Below, in pieces: positions 25,230 to 35,207 of a stretch of 64,000 nt of DNA. The DNA comes from Pseudomonas sp. 31-12 (lineage in GTDB: Bacteria; Pseudomonadota; Gammaproteobacteria; Pseudomonadales; Pseudomonadaceae). The first letter of the stretch is position 1; every line of letters begins with the position of its first letter. The DNA is taken from positions 434,001 through 498,000 of the forward strand of contig NZ_CP029482.1 in the NCBI RefSeq assembly GCF_003151075.1, written 5' to 3'. Both the position numbers and the translations under genes were made by a program. A model generated the notes under the pieces. It made no database searches. It saw only the letters and a list, made by a program, of their open reading frames with translations, and had not been told where the DNA came from.

Positions 25230-27224
25230 ATGAGTGCATCGTCCCTCCCTCCAAGCGGCCAGGTCCGCATGAATCCGCCGGTGTTTTACTTCGCGGCGAC
25301 TTTCATCCTGCTGTTCGGCATCGTTGTCATCGCCATGCCTGAACAGGCCGGCGCCTGGCTGCTGGAAGCGCAAAACTGGGCGGCCAACACGGTCGGCTGG
25401 TATTACATGCTCGCGATGACGCTGTATCTGGTCTTCGTGGTGGTCACCGCCTTGTCCGGCTACGGCAAGATCAAGCTCGGTGCCGACCACGACGAACCCG
25501 AATTCAGTTACCTGTCCTGGGCCGGCATGCTGTTCGCCGCCGGGATCAGCATCACGCTGTTCTTCTTCTGTGTGTCCGAACCGCTGACCCACTTGGCGCA
25601 ACCGCCCCAAGGCGAGGCCGGCACGGCGGATGCGGCGCGGCAGGCGATGCAGATTCTGTTTCTGCACTGGGGCTTGCACGGCTGGGGCGTGTTCGCTTTT
25701 GTCGGCATGGCGCTGGCGTACTTTGCCTATCGACACAACCTGCCGCTGGCCCTGCGTTCGGCGCTCTATCCGCTGATCGGCAAGCGCATCAACGGCCCGA
25801 TCGGATATGCGGTGGACGGCTTCGGCATCATCGCCACCGTGTTCGGCCTCGGCGCCGACATGGGCTTCGGGGTGTTGCACCTCAACTCGGGCCTGGACTA
25901 TCTGTTCGGCATCGCTCACACCCAGTGGATTCAGGTCGGCCTGATCACGCTGATGATGGGCGCGGCGATCATCGTTGCGGTGTCCGGCGTCGACAAGGGC
26001 GTGCGGGTGATGTCCGACATCAACATGCTGCTGGCCTGTGCACTGCTGCTGTTCGTGTTGTTCGCTGGCCCGACTCAGCACCTGCTCAACACTCTGATTC
26101 AGAACATCGGCGACTACCTCGGCGCCTTGCCGATGAAGAGTTTCGACCTGTACGCCTACGACAAGCCTAGCGACTGGCTGGGCGGCTGGACCGTGTTCTA
26201 TTGGGCCTGGTGGATTGCGTGGTCGCCGTTCGTGGGTCTGTTCATCGCGCGGATTTCCCGTGGCCGGACCATCCGCGAATTCGTCTTCGGCGTGCTGCTG
26301 ATTCCGCTCGGTTTCACCCTGGCGTGGATGTCGATCTTCGGCAACAGCGCCATCGACCAGGTGCTCAACCACGGCATGACCGCGCTCGGCATGTCGGCCG
26401 TCGACAACCCGTCGATGACCCTCTACCTGCTGCTGGAAACCTATCCGTGGAGCAAAACCGTGATTGCGGTCACGGTGTTCATCAGCTTCGTGTTCTTCGT
26501 CACCTCGGCCGACTCCGGCACCGTGGTGCTGTCGACGCTGTCCGCCAAGGGCGGTAATCCGGATGAAGACGGGCCGAAATGGCTGCGGGTGTTCTGGGGC
26601 GCCATGACCGCGCTGGTAACCAGTGCGCTGCTGTTCTCCGGCAGCATCGATGCGCTGAAGTCAGCGGTGGTGCTGACCTCGTTGCCGTTCTCGATGATTT
26701 TGCTGCTGATGATGTGGGGGCTGCACAAGGCGTTCTACCTGGAGTCGCAGAAACAGATCGCACAGCTGCATTCCCTGGCACCGGTGTCCGGTTCGCGGCG
26801 TGGCGGTTGGCGTCAGCGCTTGACTCAGGCCGTGCATTTCCCGTCTCGCGATGAGGTTTATCGATTCCTCGATACGACGGTGCGCCCGGCGATTGAAGAG
26901 GTGAGTGCGGTGTTCGTCGAGAAGGGTTTGAACGTGGTCACTCAGCCGGACCCGGCCAACGACAACGTCAGCCTGGAAATCGGTCACGGCGAGGAGCATC
27001 CCTTTATCTATCAGGTGCAGATGCGTGGTTACTTCACGCCATCGTTTGCCCGTGGCGGCATGGGTTCCAAGGAACTCAACAACCGTCGTTATTACCGTGC
27101 TGAAGTGCATTTGAGCGAGGGCAGTCAGGACTACGATCTGGTGGGTTACACCAAGGAACAGATCATCAACGACATCCTTGATCAGTACGAACGGCACCTG
27201 CAGTTCTTGCATCTGGTGCGTTGA
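25230..27224 (+). CDS. betT: BCCT-family choline transporter BetT
   Basis: A 664-residue secondary transporter for choline, an osmoprotectant precursor. It has twelve predicted TM helices up to about residue 500. The BCCT signature lies at WTVFYWAWWIAWSPFVGLFI near residue 320, with aromatic residues for binding quaternary amines. A ~150-residue cytoplasmic C-terminal domain follows, typical of osmosensing BetT. GAGGTG lies 7 nt before the ATG. A palindromic operator candidate is at 25111-25138. betIBA is not in the window. Confidence 0.87.
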   Translation: MSASSLPPSGQVRMNPPVFYFAATFILLFGIVVIAMPEQAGAWLLEAQNWAANTVGWYYMLAMTLYLVFVVVTALSGYGKIKLGADHDEPEFSYLSWAGMLFAAGISITLFFFCVSEPLTHLAQPPQGEAGTADAARQAMQILFLHWGLHGWGVFAFVGMALAYFAYRHNLPLALRSALYPLIGKRINGPIGYAVDGFGIIATVFGLGADMGFGVLHLNSGLDYLFGIAHTQWIQVGLITLMMGAAIIVAVSGVDKGVRVMSDINMLLACALLLFVLFAGPTQHLLNTLIQNIGDYLGALPMKSFDLYAYDKPSDWLGGWTVFYWAWWIAWSPFVGLFIARISRGRTIREFVFGVLLIPLGFTLAWMSIFGNSAIDQVLNHGMTALGMSAVDNPSMTLYLLLETYPWSKTVIAVTVFISFVFFVTSADSGTVVLSTLSAKGGNPDEDGPKWLRVFWGAMTALVTSALLFSGSIDALKSAVVLTSLPFSMILLLMMWGLHKAFYLESQKQIAQLHSLAPVSGSRRGGWRQRLTQAVHFPSRDEVYRFLDTTVRPAIEEVSAVFVEKGLNVVTQPDPANDNVSLEIGHGEEHPFIYQVQMRGYFTPSFARGGMGSKELNNRRYYRAEVHLSEGSQDYDLVGYTKEQIINDILDQYERHLQFLHLVR

Positions 27225-27242
27225 TCGCCGGGGCGGTGGTGC

Positions 27243-27503
27243 TCATGTTTCAGTGCTCAGCACCATGAACAGCACCATCGCCGCTACCGGTACACCGAAC
27301 ACGGCGCTGCCGACCACCAGTTCCGTGCTCAACGGCTGACCGGCATGCACCATGCCGACCGCGCCGTTGATCAACGTCAGGGCCAGCCACAGCACCACAA
27401 AACTGTAGGCCAGGGTCTGGCGGCTGAAGCCGATTTTCTCGCCGATGAACAGCATCAGCGCCAGCAGGATCAGGCCGAAGGTGATGATGATCGTGGTGTG
27501 CAT
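27243..27503 (-). CDS. Small inner-membrane protein, three TM helices
   Basis: An 86-residue protein beginning MHTTIIITFGLILLALMLFI with three hydrophobic segments (about 5-22, 33-50 and 64-84) and a short GEKIGFSRQ loop. AGGACGG precedes the ATG. It lies tail to tail with betT, 18 bp away. No functional family is recognised. The near-uniform hydrophobicity and good start support a real gene. Confidence 0.65.
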   Translation of the reverse strand: MHTTIIITFGLILLALMLFIGEKIGFSRQTLAYSFVVLWLALTLINGAVGMVHAGQPLSTELVVGSAVFGVPVAAMVLFMVLSTET

Positions 27504-27546
27504 GATGCATTCCGTCCTTTAGATGTGTGCTGCCCTCAAGATCGCC

Positions 27547-27640
27547 TTCGCGGGCAAGCCCGCTCCCACAGGGATCGTCAGTGAACATAATGCTTGTGTT
27601 TACCGGCATCCCCTGTGGGAGCGAGGCTTGCCCGCGAAGG
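27547..27640. repeat. REP pair, family B
   Basis: TTCGCGGGCAAGCCCGCTCC and the inverted GTGGGAGCGAGGCTTGCCCG are about 45 bp apart, next to the SDR remnant. Confidence 0.88.
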
Positions 27641-27664
27641 CGTCTGGCCTGCCTGCAAACCAGC

Positions 27665-27785
27665 TTAAACCAATCCACCATTAGCCCGCAGAATCTGTCC
27701 ATTGACCCAAGCCGAATCCGATCACCGCGCCGATGCCGCGGGAGGCGCCGGTCACGAGGGCAACTTTCGAAGTTTGAGGGGGCAT
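27665..27785 (-). pseudogene. Remnant of a short-chain dehydrogenase gene
   Basis: The minus strand reads MPPQTSKVALVTGASRGIGA from an ATG at 27785, the NAD(P)-binding start of an SDR enzyme with TGASRGIG. Shortly after, and in another frame, it reads SAWVNGQILRANGGLV and a stop at 27665, the usual C-terminus of SDR proteins. About 200 residues between them are missing, so an internal deletion removed the catalytic core. Confidence 0.8.
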
Positions 27786-27793
27786 GGCGGTGA

Positions 27794-27982
27794 TTCCTAC
27801 TGTCCATCAGCGAGGCCGACCGCTTTGTCGACCTGATCGCAGAAGGCGACGACCGCGTCCTGCGCGCCGGCACCTTGAGTGATTTGGCGCTGATCGGAAA
27901 ACGCATCTCCAACCTGCGCAGGCAGTCACCATCAGTACAAGCATCCGGGCAAGCCCGGAAGGGTGACGATAAAACACCCTGA
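27794..27982 (+). pseudogene. Open frame without start, possible gene fragment
   Basis: A frame with no ATG reads SISEADRFVDLIAEGDDRVL and LSDLALIGKRISNLRR, a helical charged sequence with normal codon use up to about 27920. After that the same DNA codes HicA in another frame. It looks like the tail of an unknown gene joined to hicA by a deletion. No family is recognised. Confidence 0.3.
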
Positions 27983-28040
27983 CTCGGATCTTCCAAAAGG
28001 GACGATCAACAGCATATTGAAACAGGCGGGTCTGAAATGA
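27921..28040 (+). pseudogene. hicA: 5'-truncated hicA toxin
   Basis: The frame reads GSHHQYKHPGKPGRVTIKHP and DLPKGTINSILKQAGLK and ends in TGA at 28040. This is the C-terminal two thirds of the ~60-residue HicA toxin, a double-stranded-RNA-binding-fold mRNA interferase, and includes the catalytic His region GSHHQ. Upstream of 27921 the frame no longer matches HicA (PTCA precedes GSHHQ) and there is no start. The N-terminal helix has therefore been lost and the toxin is probably inactive. hicB follows 58 bp later. Confidence 0.8.
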
Positions 28041-28098
28041 GGCCCGAGATCGGAAACGAGAGCCTCGAAGGGCCACATCACAGGAAGGGCTCGCCGAA

Positions 28099-28500
28099 AT
28101 GAAATTCCCGGTCGTTCTGCACAAGGATGCCGACTCAGACTACGGAGTGATTATCCCGGACGTACCGGGTTGCTTCTCCGCAGGCGCTACTGTGGCGCAG
28201 GCATTTGAAAACGTAAAAGAGGCGTTGTCATTGCACTATGAAGGCCTGGTCGCCGATGGCGATCCACTTCCTCAGATACGCGAGATCGATGCTCACCTTG
28301 ATAATCCCGATTACGCTGGTGGCGTGTGGGGTGTGGTCGAGTTCGATATCACGCCGTACTTCGGTAAGTCAGTGCGTTTCAATGCCACATTGCCGGAGCA
28401 GTTGCTTGAGCGTATCGATCAGACGGTCAGGCGGGATCAGCGATATAGCTCAAGGTCTGGCTTTTTGGCGGCTGCCGCGCTACGTGAGTTGTCGGCTTAA
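28099..28500 (+). CDS. hicB: HicB antitoxin, partner toxin truncated
   Basis: A 133-residue antitoxin. The N-terminal partial RNase H-like fold has YGVIIPDVPGCFSAGATVAQ and EALSLHYEGLVADGDPLP; the C-terminal ~40 residues (FNATLPEQLLERIDQTVRRD) form a ribbon-helix-helix DNA-binding domain. HicB normally neutralises HicA and represses the operon. Here the upstream hicA lacks its start and N-terminus, so hicB survives alone and may act only as a DNA-binding regulator or guard against other HicA copies (inference). Confidence 0.88.
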   Translation: MKFPVVLHKDADSDYGVIIPDVPGCFSAGATVAQAFENVKEALSLHYEGLVADGDPLPQIREIDAHLDNPDYAGGVWGVVEFDITPYFGKSVRFNATLPEQLLERIDQTVRRDQRYSSRSGFLAAAALRELSA

Positions 28501-28522
28501 ACGTTGAAGGATTAAAAATCTG

Positions 28523-28534
28523 TGAAACGTTTCA
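28523..28534. promoter_or_regulatory. Palindrome TGAAACGTTTCA
   Basis: A perfect 12-bp palindrome about 100 bp before the aldo/keto reductase start, with the central CG and flanks seen in many LacI/GalR-family operators. The cognate regulator is not in the window. Confidence 0.4.
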
Positions 28535-28636
28535 GCATTTTCTCGAGTCCGAGGTTTATCGGCGTTTGTCTGGGCGTATGCTGGGCAACTTGCGAAGCAG
28601 TCGATACCAACTTCAAGACAGACAAGAGAGGATTCG

Positions 28637-29674
28637 ATGACTTACACCGCTGCCGAAAACCGCTACGACTCTATCCCTTACCGCCGCGTGGGCCGCAGCG
28701 GTCTGGTGCTGCCGGCGCTGTCCCTGGGCTTGTGGCACAACTTCGGCGACAGCACGCCGATCGATACTCAACGTTCGTTGTTGCGCACCGCGTTCGACCT
28801 GGGCATCAACCACTTCGACCTGGCCAACAACTATGGCCCGCCGTACGGCAGCGCCGAGATCAACTTCGGTCGTTTGCTGCGTGAAGACTTCAAGCAGTAC
28901 CGCGACGAGCTGATCATCTCGAGCAAGGCCGGTTGGGACATGTGGCCCGGTCCTTACGGTCAGGGCGGCGGTTCGCGCAAATACGTGCTGGCCAGCCTCG
29001 ACCAGAGCCTGCAACGCTTGGGCTTGGACTACGTGGACATCTTCTACTCCCATCGCTTCGACCCGGACACGCCACTGGAAGAAACCGCCAGTGCGCTGGC
29101 CACTGCCGTGCAGCAGGGCAAGGCGTTGTACATCGGTATCTCGTCGTATTCCGGGGTGAAAACCCGTGAGATGGCGGCGCTGTTGAAAGAGTGGAAAGTG
29201 CCGTTGCTGATTCACCAACCGGCGTACAACCTGCTCAATCGCTGGGTGGAAAACGACCTGCTGGATGTCACCGACGAACTTGGCACCGGCGTGATTGCGT
29301 TCACGCCGCTGGCGCAGGGCTTGTTGACCGACAAATACCTCAATGGCATTCCGAAGGATGCTCGGGTCAACCGTCCGGGTGGTGGTTCGTTGCAGGAATC
29401 TCATCTGTCCGAAGCCAACATCGCCCATGTGCGTGGGCTCAACGAAATCGCCAAGCGTCGCGGTCAGAGCCTGGCGCAACTGGCGCTGGCGTGGACGCTG
29501 CGCGATCCGCGCGTGACTTCGGCGCTGATCGGCGCGAGCCGGCCGGAGCAGATTATCGAGAACGTCGGGGCGTTGAAGAATTTGAGCTTTAGTGCTGAGG
29601 AGCTGGCGGAGATTGATCGGTTTGCCCAAGAGGGTGGGATCAATCTTTGGGAGAAGCCTTCGACGGCTGAATAA
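28637..29674 (+). CDS. Aldo/keto reductase, YghZ/MgrA type
   Basis: A 345-residue NADPH-dependent reductase with a TIM-barrel fold. It has FDLANNYGPPYGSAEINFG near residue 60 with the catalytic Asp and Tyr, SSKAGWDMWPGPYGQGGGSR with the catalytic Lys, and YSHRFDPDTPLEET with the catalytic His. These match YghZ (L-glyceraldehyde-3-phosphate reductase, methylglyoxal detoxification). NADPH-site residues lie in IGASRPEQIIENV near 300. GAGAGGATTCG precedes the ATG. A palindromic operator candidate lies about 100 bp upstream. Confidence 0.87.
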   Translation: MTYTAAENRYDSIPYRRVGRSGLVLPALSLGLWHNFGDSTPIDTQRSLLRTAFDLGINHFDLANNYGPPYGSAEINFGRLLREDFKQYRDELIISSKAGWDMWPGPYGQGGGSRKYVLASLDQSLQRLGLDYVDIFYSHRFDPDTPLEETASALATAVQQGKALYIGISSYSGVKTREMAALLKEWKVPLLIHQPAYNLLNRWVENDLLDVTDELGTGVIAFTPLAQGLLTDKYLNGIPKDARVNRPGGGSLQESHLSEANIAHVRGLNEIAKRRGQSLAQLALAWTLRDPRVTSALIGASRPEQIIENVGALKNLSFSAEELAEIDRFAQEGGINLWEKPSTAE

Positions 29675-29711
29675 GTGTTCGGCGCCGGGTCTTCCGGCGC
29701 CTGTCATGTCG

Positions 29712-29780
29712 CCTTCGCGAGCAAGCCCGCTCCCACAGGGGAACGCATTCCCAATGTAGGAGCGGGCTTGCTCGCGAAGG
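29712..29780. repeat. REP pair, family B
   Basis: CTTCGCGAGCAAGCCCGCTC and the inverted GAGCGGGCTTGCTCGCGAAG face each other across about 25 bp, between the tails of two convergent genes, where the hairpin may serve as a terminator. Confidence 0.9.
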
Positions 29781-29810
29781 GGCCAGACCAGTCAATAAAG
29801 AAATCAGCGT

Positions 29811-30653
29811 TCAGTTAAAAAACGGCACATCCCCCAACACCGTAGCCCGCTGCATCACCCGCCGTGCCGGCCGGTAATCGTCCACGGCGTAATGCTGTGT
29901 CACACGGTTATCCCAGAACGCCACATCGTCTTTCTGCCAACGCCAGCGGATCGTAAATTCTGGCCGCGTTGCGTGAGCAAACAGAAACTTCAGAATCGTT
30001 TCACTCTCGGTTTCCGACAGCTCATTGATCTTCGATGTGAAGCCTTCATTGACGAATAACGACCGACGCCCGCTCACCGGGTGCGTGCGAATCACCGGGT
30101 GCGACAATGGCGGATTTTTGCGGCGCACTTCTTCCCACTGAGCCAATGCTTCAGGCGTGTTGCCATAACGCTCCAGCGGGAACGAGCGAGTGAAATCGTG
30201 AGTGGCGGTCAGCCCTTCGAGCAAGCTTTTCAGCGGCGCCGACAACGCTTCATACGCCGCAATGCCGCTGGCCCACAACGTGTCGCCACCAAACTCCGGC
30301 AACAGCTTGGCACTCAGCACCGCGCCCATGGCCGGGGTCGGCAGGAAGGTCACGTCGGTGTGCCAGATCGCGTTGTCGCGCACGTCGGTGACGGCGGTGT
30401 CGAGGATCAACACTTCGGGCTGTTCCGGCACGTTCGGGTAGATAGGGTGGATGTGCAGATCGCCAAAGTTTGCGGCGAATCGTGCCTGCTGCTGAGGTGT
30501 GATCGGCTGGTCGCGGAAGAACAATACTTGATGCTTGAGCAGCGCTTGCTCGATGGCATCGCGCTGTTCCCGATTCAGCGGCTGGCTCACGTCGATGCCG
30601 CTGATTTGCGCGCCGAGGGCGTAGCTGAGGGGAACGATGGTCAGGTTACTCAT
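29811..30653 (-). CDS. tauD: Taurine dioxygenase TauD
   Basis: A 280-residue Fe(II)/2-oxoglutarate dioxygenase that hydroxylates taurine, releasing sulfite and aminoacetaldehyde. The start at 30653 ([16 protein letters not shown]) is chosen over one 17 codons earlier. The HxD pair is in [14 protein letters not shown] near residue 100. The distal His lies in [15 protein letters not shown] near 257, with the 2-oxoglutarate-binding Arg in RRVMQRAT. It is the last gene of tauABCD, 55 bp after tauC. Confidence 0.9.
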   Translation of the reverse strand: MSNLTIVPLSYALGAQISGIDVSQPLNREQRDAIEQALLKHQVLFFRDQPITPQQQARFAANFGDLHIHPIYPNVPEQPEVLILDTAVTDVRDNAIWHTDVTFLPTPAMGAVLSAKLLPEFGGDTLWASGIAAYEALSAPLKSLLEGLTATHDFTRSFPLERYGNTPEALAQWEEVRRKNPPLSHPVIRTHPVSGRRSLFVNEGFTSKINELSETESETILKFLFAHATRPEFTIRWRWQKDDVAFWDNRVTQHYAVDDYRPARRVMQRATVLGDVPFFN

Positions 30654-30708
30654 GGTCTTTCTCTTCAATCCAGGGTGCCGAGCTGTCGGCATGGTCAATG
30701 ACAAATCT

Positions 30709-31542
30709 TTAGTGAGCCTGGCCGTGCCACGGCACCAGTTTGCGCTGCAGGGCGCGCAGGCCCATTTCCATGGCGAAGGCGATCAGCGCGATGACCAGAA
30801 TCCCCAGCACCACCACATCGGTGACCAGGAACTGCGCGGCCGACTGCACCATGAAGCCCAAACCGCTGGTGGCGGCAATCAGTTCGGCGGCGACCAGCGT
30901 CGACCAACCCACACCCAGACCGATACGCACGCCAGTCAAAATATCCGGCAAGGCACTCGGCAGAATCACATGGCGAATCAACTGCGCCCGGGTCGCGCCC
31001 AACGATTGCGCGGCGCGCAATTTGGCCGGGTCGACGGTACGCACGCCGGTCGCGGTAGCGATGGCAATCGGGGCGAAGATCGCGAGGTAGATCAGCAAGA
31101 CTTTCGACAGCTCACCGATGCCGCACCAGATCACGATCAGCGGCAGATAAGCCAGCGGTGGAATAGGGCGGTAGAACTCGATCAGCGGATCGAGAACGCC
31201 GCGCGCGATGCGGTTGTGGCCGATGGCGATGCCGACGGGCACGGCGGTCAGCACGGCAAAGCCAAGGCCCAGACCGATACGGCTGAGACTCGCGCCCAAG
31301 TGCTGCCACAACGTGGAATCCATGTAGCCGGTGGTCACCAGTAGCCAGCCTTTTTGCAGCACGGCGGACGGTGGCGGCAGGAACAGCGGTTCGATCATTC
31401 CAGTGGCGGTAACGGCCCACCAAATGACAACGAGCGCCACCAGCGTCAGCAAGCTGATCCACCGAGTGCTGAGGCTGCGTCGCACCGGAATGGCTGCGGA
31501 CCCTGGTTTCACCGCAACGGTAGGAATTTCATAGCTGCTCAT
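30709..31542 (-). CDS. tauC: Taurine ABC permease TauC
   Basis: A 277-residue inner-membrane permease of the SsuC/TauC family with about six TM helices. The EAA-like loop is [20 protein letters not shown] near residue 175, and [20 protein letters not shown] is a family landmark. It overlaps tauB by 4 bp and forms the channel of the taurine importer. Confidence 0.9.
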   Translation of the reverse strand: MSSYEIPTVAVKPGSAAIPVRRSLSTRWISLLTLVALVVIWWAVTATGMIEPLFLPPPSAVLQKGWLLVTTGYMDSTLWQHLGASLSRIGLGLGFAVLTAVPVGIAIGHNRIARGVLDPLIEFYRPIPPLAYLPLIVIWCGIGELSKVLLIYLAIFAPIAIATATGVRTVDPAKLRAAQSLGATRAQLIRHVILPSALPDILTGVRIGLGVGWSTLVAAELIAATSGLGFMVQSAAQFLVTDVVVLGILVIALIAFAMEMGLRALQRKLVPWHGQAH

Positions 31543-32333
31543 GCGCGCTCCTTCCGCTGGGCGGTACTGCGTTGGGAGAACACTTTGGCGAGCACGTGTT
31601 CGCGGGTTTCGATGAAGCGCGGGTCGGATTTGATCGAGCGAGCCGACTCACCGGCCGCGTAACGCTGACCGAAATCCAGGCTCAGGCGCTCAACGATTTG
31701 CCCAGGATTCGGCGCCAGCAGAATCAAATCCGTGGCGAGGAACACCGCTTCTTCGATGTCGTGGGTAATCAGGAATACCGGTTTGGCGGTGCGCTGCCAG
31801 ACTTGTAGCAGCAGCTCCTGCATCTGTTCGCGGGTGAAGGCGTCGAGGGCGCCGAAGGGTTCATCCATCAGCAACACGCGCGGGTCGGCGGCGAGGGCTC
31901 GAGCCAAACCGACACGCTGTTTCTGACCGCCCGAGAGCTGCCAGATGCGGCGGCTTTCGAAACCGGAAAGGTCCACCAGCGCGAGCATTTCCCGAGCACG
32001 GATTTCGCGTTTTTCTCGGGATACACCCGCCAGTTCCAGGCCGAAACCGACGTTGGCCAACACGTCCTGCCAAGGCAGCAGGGCGTCGTCCTGGAACACC
32101 ACGCCGCGTTCGGCGCTCGGGCCTTTGACCGGTACGCCGTCCAGGGTGATGCGCCCGGCGCTGGGCTCGACGAAACCGGCAATCAGGTTCAACAGCGAAG
32201 TCTTGCCACTGCCGGACGGGCCGAGGGCCACCAGCAATTGCTGGGGCCCCAGGCTCAGGGAAATATCCGCCAGTACCGGTTCGGCGGCGCCGGGGTACTG
32301 TGCGCTGATGCGCTCCAGCTGTAGCAAAGCCAT
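31539..32333 (-). CDS. tauB: Taurine ABC ATPase TauB
   Basis: A 264-residue ATPase. Walker A is GPSGSGKTS near residue 40, the signature LSGGQKQR near 138 and Walker [13 protein letters not shown] near 158, followed by a [15 protein letters not shown]-loop. These are typical of the nitrate/sulfonate/taurine importers. It starts 16 bp after tauA and overlaps tauC by 4 bp. Confidence 0.9.
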   Translation of the reverse strand: MALLQLERISAQYPGAAEPVLADISLSLGPQQLLVALGPSGSGKTSLLNLIAGFVEPSAGRITLDGVPVKGPSAERGVVFQDDALLPWQDVLANVGFGLELAGVSREKREIRAREMLALVDLSGFESRRIWQLSGGQKQRVGLARALAADPRVLLMDEPFGALDAFTREQMQELLLQVWQRTAKPVFLITHDIEEAVFLATDLILLAPNPGQIVERLSLDFGQRYAAGESARSIKSDPRFIETREHVLAKVFSQRSTAQRKERA

Positions 32334-32349
32334 CGCGGTTAACTCCCGA

Positions 32350-33327
32350 TTAGTTGGTGATGTACTTGGCGCTGACGTACGGCGCGTAGTCCGGCAGCAC
32401 AGCCTCGACCTTGCCTTGTTCCTTGAGGAACACAGCGGTGTCGGTGATGGCCTTGGTGGTCGGCGCGCCGAGAGTAATCACTTGATCAGCCGCCAGCGGG
32501 AAGACGTTGCCCTGCAGCAGCAACGGAATGTCGCTGGCTTTGGCGCCGGAGAGTTTCACCAGTTTGTCTACGTTGGATTGATTGGCGAGCCAGGCTTTGG
32601 GGTCTTTGCGGTAATCGGCGTAGGCATCCAGGGTCACTTTGGCGAACGCGGTGACGATTTCCGGGTGCTTCTCGGCGAAGTCTTTACGCACGATCCACGC
32701 ATCGAAGGTCGGCGCGCCGAACTTGGCCAATTCGCCGGAGGTGATCAGCACCTTGCCGTTTTCCTTGGCGACGCCGAGTGCTGGGTCCCACACGTAAGTG
32801 GCGTCGATGTCACCGCGTTTCCATGCGGCGATGATGGCGGGCGGAGCGAGGTTGAGTACGGTGACTTTCGACGGGTCGATGTTCCAGTGCTTCAGCGCCG
32901 CCAGCAGGCTGTAGTGGCCGGTGGAAACGAACGGCACGGCGATTTTCTTGCCGATCAGGTCCTGCGGGGTTTTGATCCCGGAACCGTCGCGGGCGACCAG
33001 GGCTTCGGCGGCGCCGATCTGGGTGGCGATGAGGAAGGTTTCGACCGGGACTTTGCGGGTGATGGCCGCCGTTAGCGGGCTGGAACCGAGGTAGCCGATC
33101 TGCACATCGCCGGAAGCGATGGCGGCGATGATGTCGGCGCCATTGTCGAATTTGCGCCAGTCGATCTTGGCGTTGGTGGCTTTTTCGTAAGCGCCGTCGG
33201 CCTGGGCGACTTTCGCCGGGTCTACGGTGGTCTGGTAGGCGACGGTGACGTCAGCCGCCTGGGCAAAGAAACTCGCCGCAGCCAGAGACGCGGCCGCCAG
33301 GAGGCGAAGGGGGAAAGTCAGTTTCAT
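32350..33327 (-). CDS. tauA: Taurine-binding periplasmic protein TauA
   Basis: A 325-residue solute-binding protein with a signal peptide ending SFFAQAADV (cleavage near residue 24). [20 protein letters not shown] and [20 protein letters not shown] match TauA. It is the first gene of tauABCD; AAGGAGC precedes the ATG. The operon imports and desulfonates taurine and in Pseudomonas is induced when sulfate or cysteine is short, via CysB (family knowledge). An AT-rich stretch at 33381-33420 probably holds the promoter. Confidence 0.9.
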   Translation of the reverse strand: MKLTFPLRLLAAASLAAASFFAQAADVTVAYQTTVDPAKVAQADGAYEKATNAKIDWRKFDNGADIIAAIASGDVQIGYLGSSPLTAAITRKVPVETFLIATQIGAAEALVARDGSGIKTPQDLIGKKIAVPFVSTGHYSLLAALKHWNIDPSKVTVLNLAPPAIIAAWKRGDIDATYVWDPALGVAKENGKVLITSGELAKFGAPTFDAWIVRKDFAEKHPEIVTAFAKVTLDAYADYRKDPKAWLANQSNVDKLVKLSGAKASDIPLLLQGNVFPLAADQVITLGAPTTKAITDTAVFLKEQGKVEAVLPDYAPYVSAKYITN

Positions 33328-33461
33328 TGAGAAGCTCCTTGTCAGGCGACCGAGAGTCGGCGTGAAAAGGAGACTAAATGATCTAAGAATCCGAAAATAA
33401 ATAACTTTTTCGAATGAGCATATGAGCGGAAAATTCTAAGGCCCGTTACTGTGGATTGCTT

Positions 33462-33596
33462 TTGTGGCGAGGGGATTTATCCCCGTTGGGCTGCGAAGCG
33501 GCCCCAAAACCTTCAATCGCAGTGCATCAGTAAAACCGAATCGAATAGCTTGCGACTGCTTCGCAGCCGAACGGGGATAAATCCCCTCGCCACAGA
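33462..33596. repeat. REP pair (REPIN), family A variant
   Basis: TTGTGGCGAGGGGATTTATC and the inverted GATAAATCCCCTCGCCACAG. The inner tip GATTTATC replaces AGCTTGCT, a third sub-form of family A. It lies between gshA and tauA. Confidence 0.9.
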
Positions 33597-33623
33597 AAAC
33601 CCTGTTACCAGAGAGATTGCAGA

Positions 33624-35207
33624 TTAGTTGCTGATCGCCAGAATGCTCGCCTGGTACGACCCGACAAACACATCGAAATCGCCGACTTCGTTCTGCTCCA
33701 GCTCCACTTGCTCAGCCAGAGAGGAACGGGCGCGTTCTTCAAACTTCGCCTGGTCTTCGCTATTCAACGGCTCGCTGCGGAAAAACTCCGCATGCGCCTG
33801 GCTTTGGCGCAGGGAGAATTGAGCAAAGCTCTCCTTGTGCTCCGCCATCGCCGCCAGCACTTGGGCCGATGGCGTCAGGGACGAGTCCTTGACCTTGGCC
33901 AGTTGCGAATCCAATGCCTTGCTGTGGGCATCGCCGCCATGGCTCTGATCCAGCAACGCTGCCAAAGGCGCAATCTTCTCCAGCAATTCGCCGGCCCATT
34001 CCTTCAGGTCGACCGGTTGACCATCGCGCTGCAATTGCAGGCCCGGACGACGACCTTCCTTGACCACGCTGAGGAAGTTCGAGGTCGCGTTGCCGCACGA
34101 AGTATTGGTCAGCAGCGGGCTGTCGTTCAGCGCGCAATACAGCAGGAACGCGTCGAGGAAACGCGACTCGGTGAGGTCGATGCCCATCGGCAGGAACGGG
34201 TTGATGTCCAGGCAACGTACTTCGACGTACTGAATGCCACGGGCCACCAGCGCCTGGATCGGCCGCTCGCCGGTATACGTCACGCGTTTCGGGCGGATAT
34301 TGGAGTAGTACTCGTTTTCGATCTGCAGGATGTTGGTGTTGAGCTGAACCCACTCACCGTCCTGATGCGTGCCGATTTCGACGTAGGGCGCATACGGCGT
34401 GGCGACCGCTTTGCGCAGGCTGTCGGTGTAGCTCGCCAAGTCGTTGTAGCACGGGGTCAAACCGGCCTGGGCGTTGCTCTGGTAACCCAGGTCACTCATT
34501 CGCAGGCTGGTGGCGTACGGCAAATACAACGTGTCCGGGTCCAGTTGTTCCAACTGGTGCGAACGACCGCGCAGGAAACCTGCGTCCAGCGCCGGCGAAG
34601 CACCGAACAGGTACATCAGCAGCCAACTGTAGCGGCGGAAGTTGCGGATCAGCGCGATGTAGGCCGACGACTGATAGTCGCGGTCGGTGCCGACAAAGCC
34701 TTCAGTCTCGCTCAGCAGCGGCCAGAGCTTCTCGGGCAGGGAAAAGTTGTAGTGAATCCCGGCAATGCACTGCATGGTCTTGCCGTACCGCAGGGCCAGG
34801 CCCTTGCGGTAGACGTACTTGAGCTGACCGATGTTGGACGTGCCGTAATAGGCGATCGGGATGTCTTCCTCGGCCGGCAACGGGCACGGCATCGATGGGC
34901 TCCACAGAAACTCGTTGCCGAGCTTGCTGTAGGCAAAACGGTGGATCTTGTCCAGGCTCGCCAGCGTATCGGCCGGGTCTGGCAGGGCCGGGGTAATGAA
35001 TTCCAGCAGCGACTCGGAATAGTCGGTGGTGATTTGTTCATTGGTCAGCGCGGAACCCAATTCTTCCGGGTGCGGCGTTTGCGCCAGGCGACCTTCGCCG
35101 GTCACGCGCAGGCATTCACGTTCGATGCCGTGAAGGCACTGTTCGAGCAGAGAGAGGTTAGCGCGCTCGCCGAGCAGAGCCAGGCGGCGGTTGAGAAGTT
35201 CGCTCAA
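33624..35207 (-). CDS. gshA: Glutamate-cysteine ligase GshA, TTG start
   Basis: A 527-residue enzyme making gamma-glutamylcysteine, the first step of glutathione synthesis. [47 protein letters not shown] and [17 protein letters not shown] match gamma-proteobacterial GshA. A GTG at 35222 is in frame, but AAGGA lies 6 nt before a TTG at 35207. From memory P. aeruginosa GshA starts at the equivalent residue (MSDLLSRRLALLG), so the TTG is preferred. It links to the window's cysteine genes by pathway but is a separate transcription unit. Confidence 0.9.
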   Translation of the reverse strand: MSELLNRRLALLGERANLSLLEQCLHGIERECLRVTGEGRLAQTPHPEELGSALTNEQITTDYSESLLEFITPALPDPADTLASLDKIHRFAYSKLGNEFLWSPSMPCPLPAEEDIPIAYYGTSNIGQLKYVYRKGLALRYGKTMQCIAGIHYNFSLPEKLWPLLSETEGFVGTDRDYQSSAYIALIRNFRRYSWLLMYLFGASPALDAGFLRGRSHQLEQLDPDTLYLPYATSLRMSDLGYQSNAQAGLTPCYNDLASYTDSLRKAVATPYAPYVEIGTHQDGEWVQLNTNILQIENEYYSNIRPKRVTYTGERPIQALVARGIQYVEVRCLDINPFLPMGIDLTESRFLDAFLLYCALNDSPLLTNTSCGNATSNFLSVVKEGRRPGLQLQRDGQPVDLKEWAGELLEKIAPLAALLDQSHGGDAHSKALDSQLAKVKDSSLTPSAQVLAAMAEHKESFAQFSLRQSQAHAEFFRSEPLNSEDQAKFEERARSSLAEQVELEQNEVGDFDVFVGSYQASILAISN

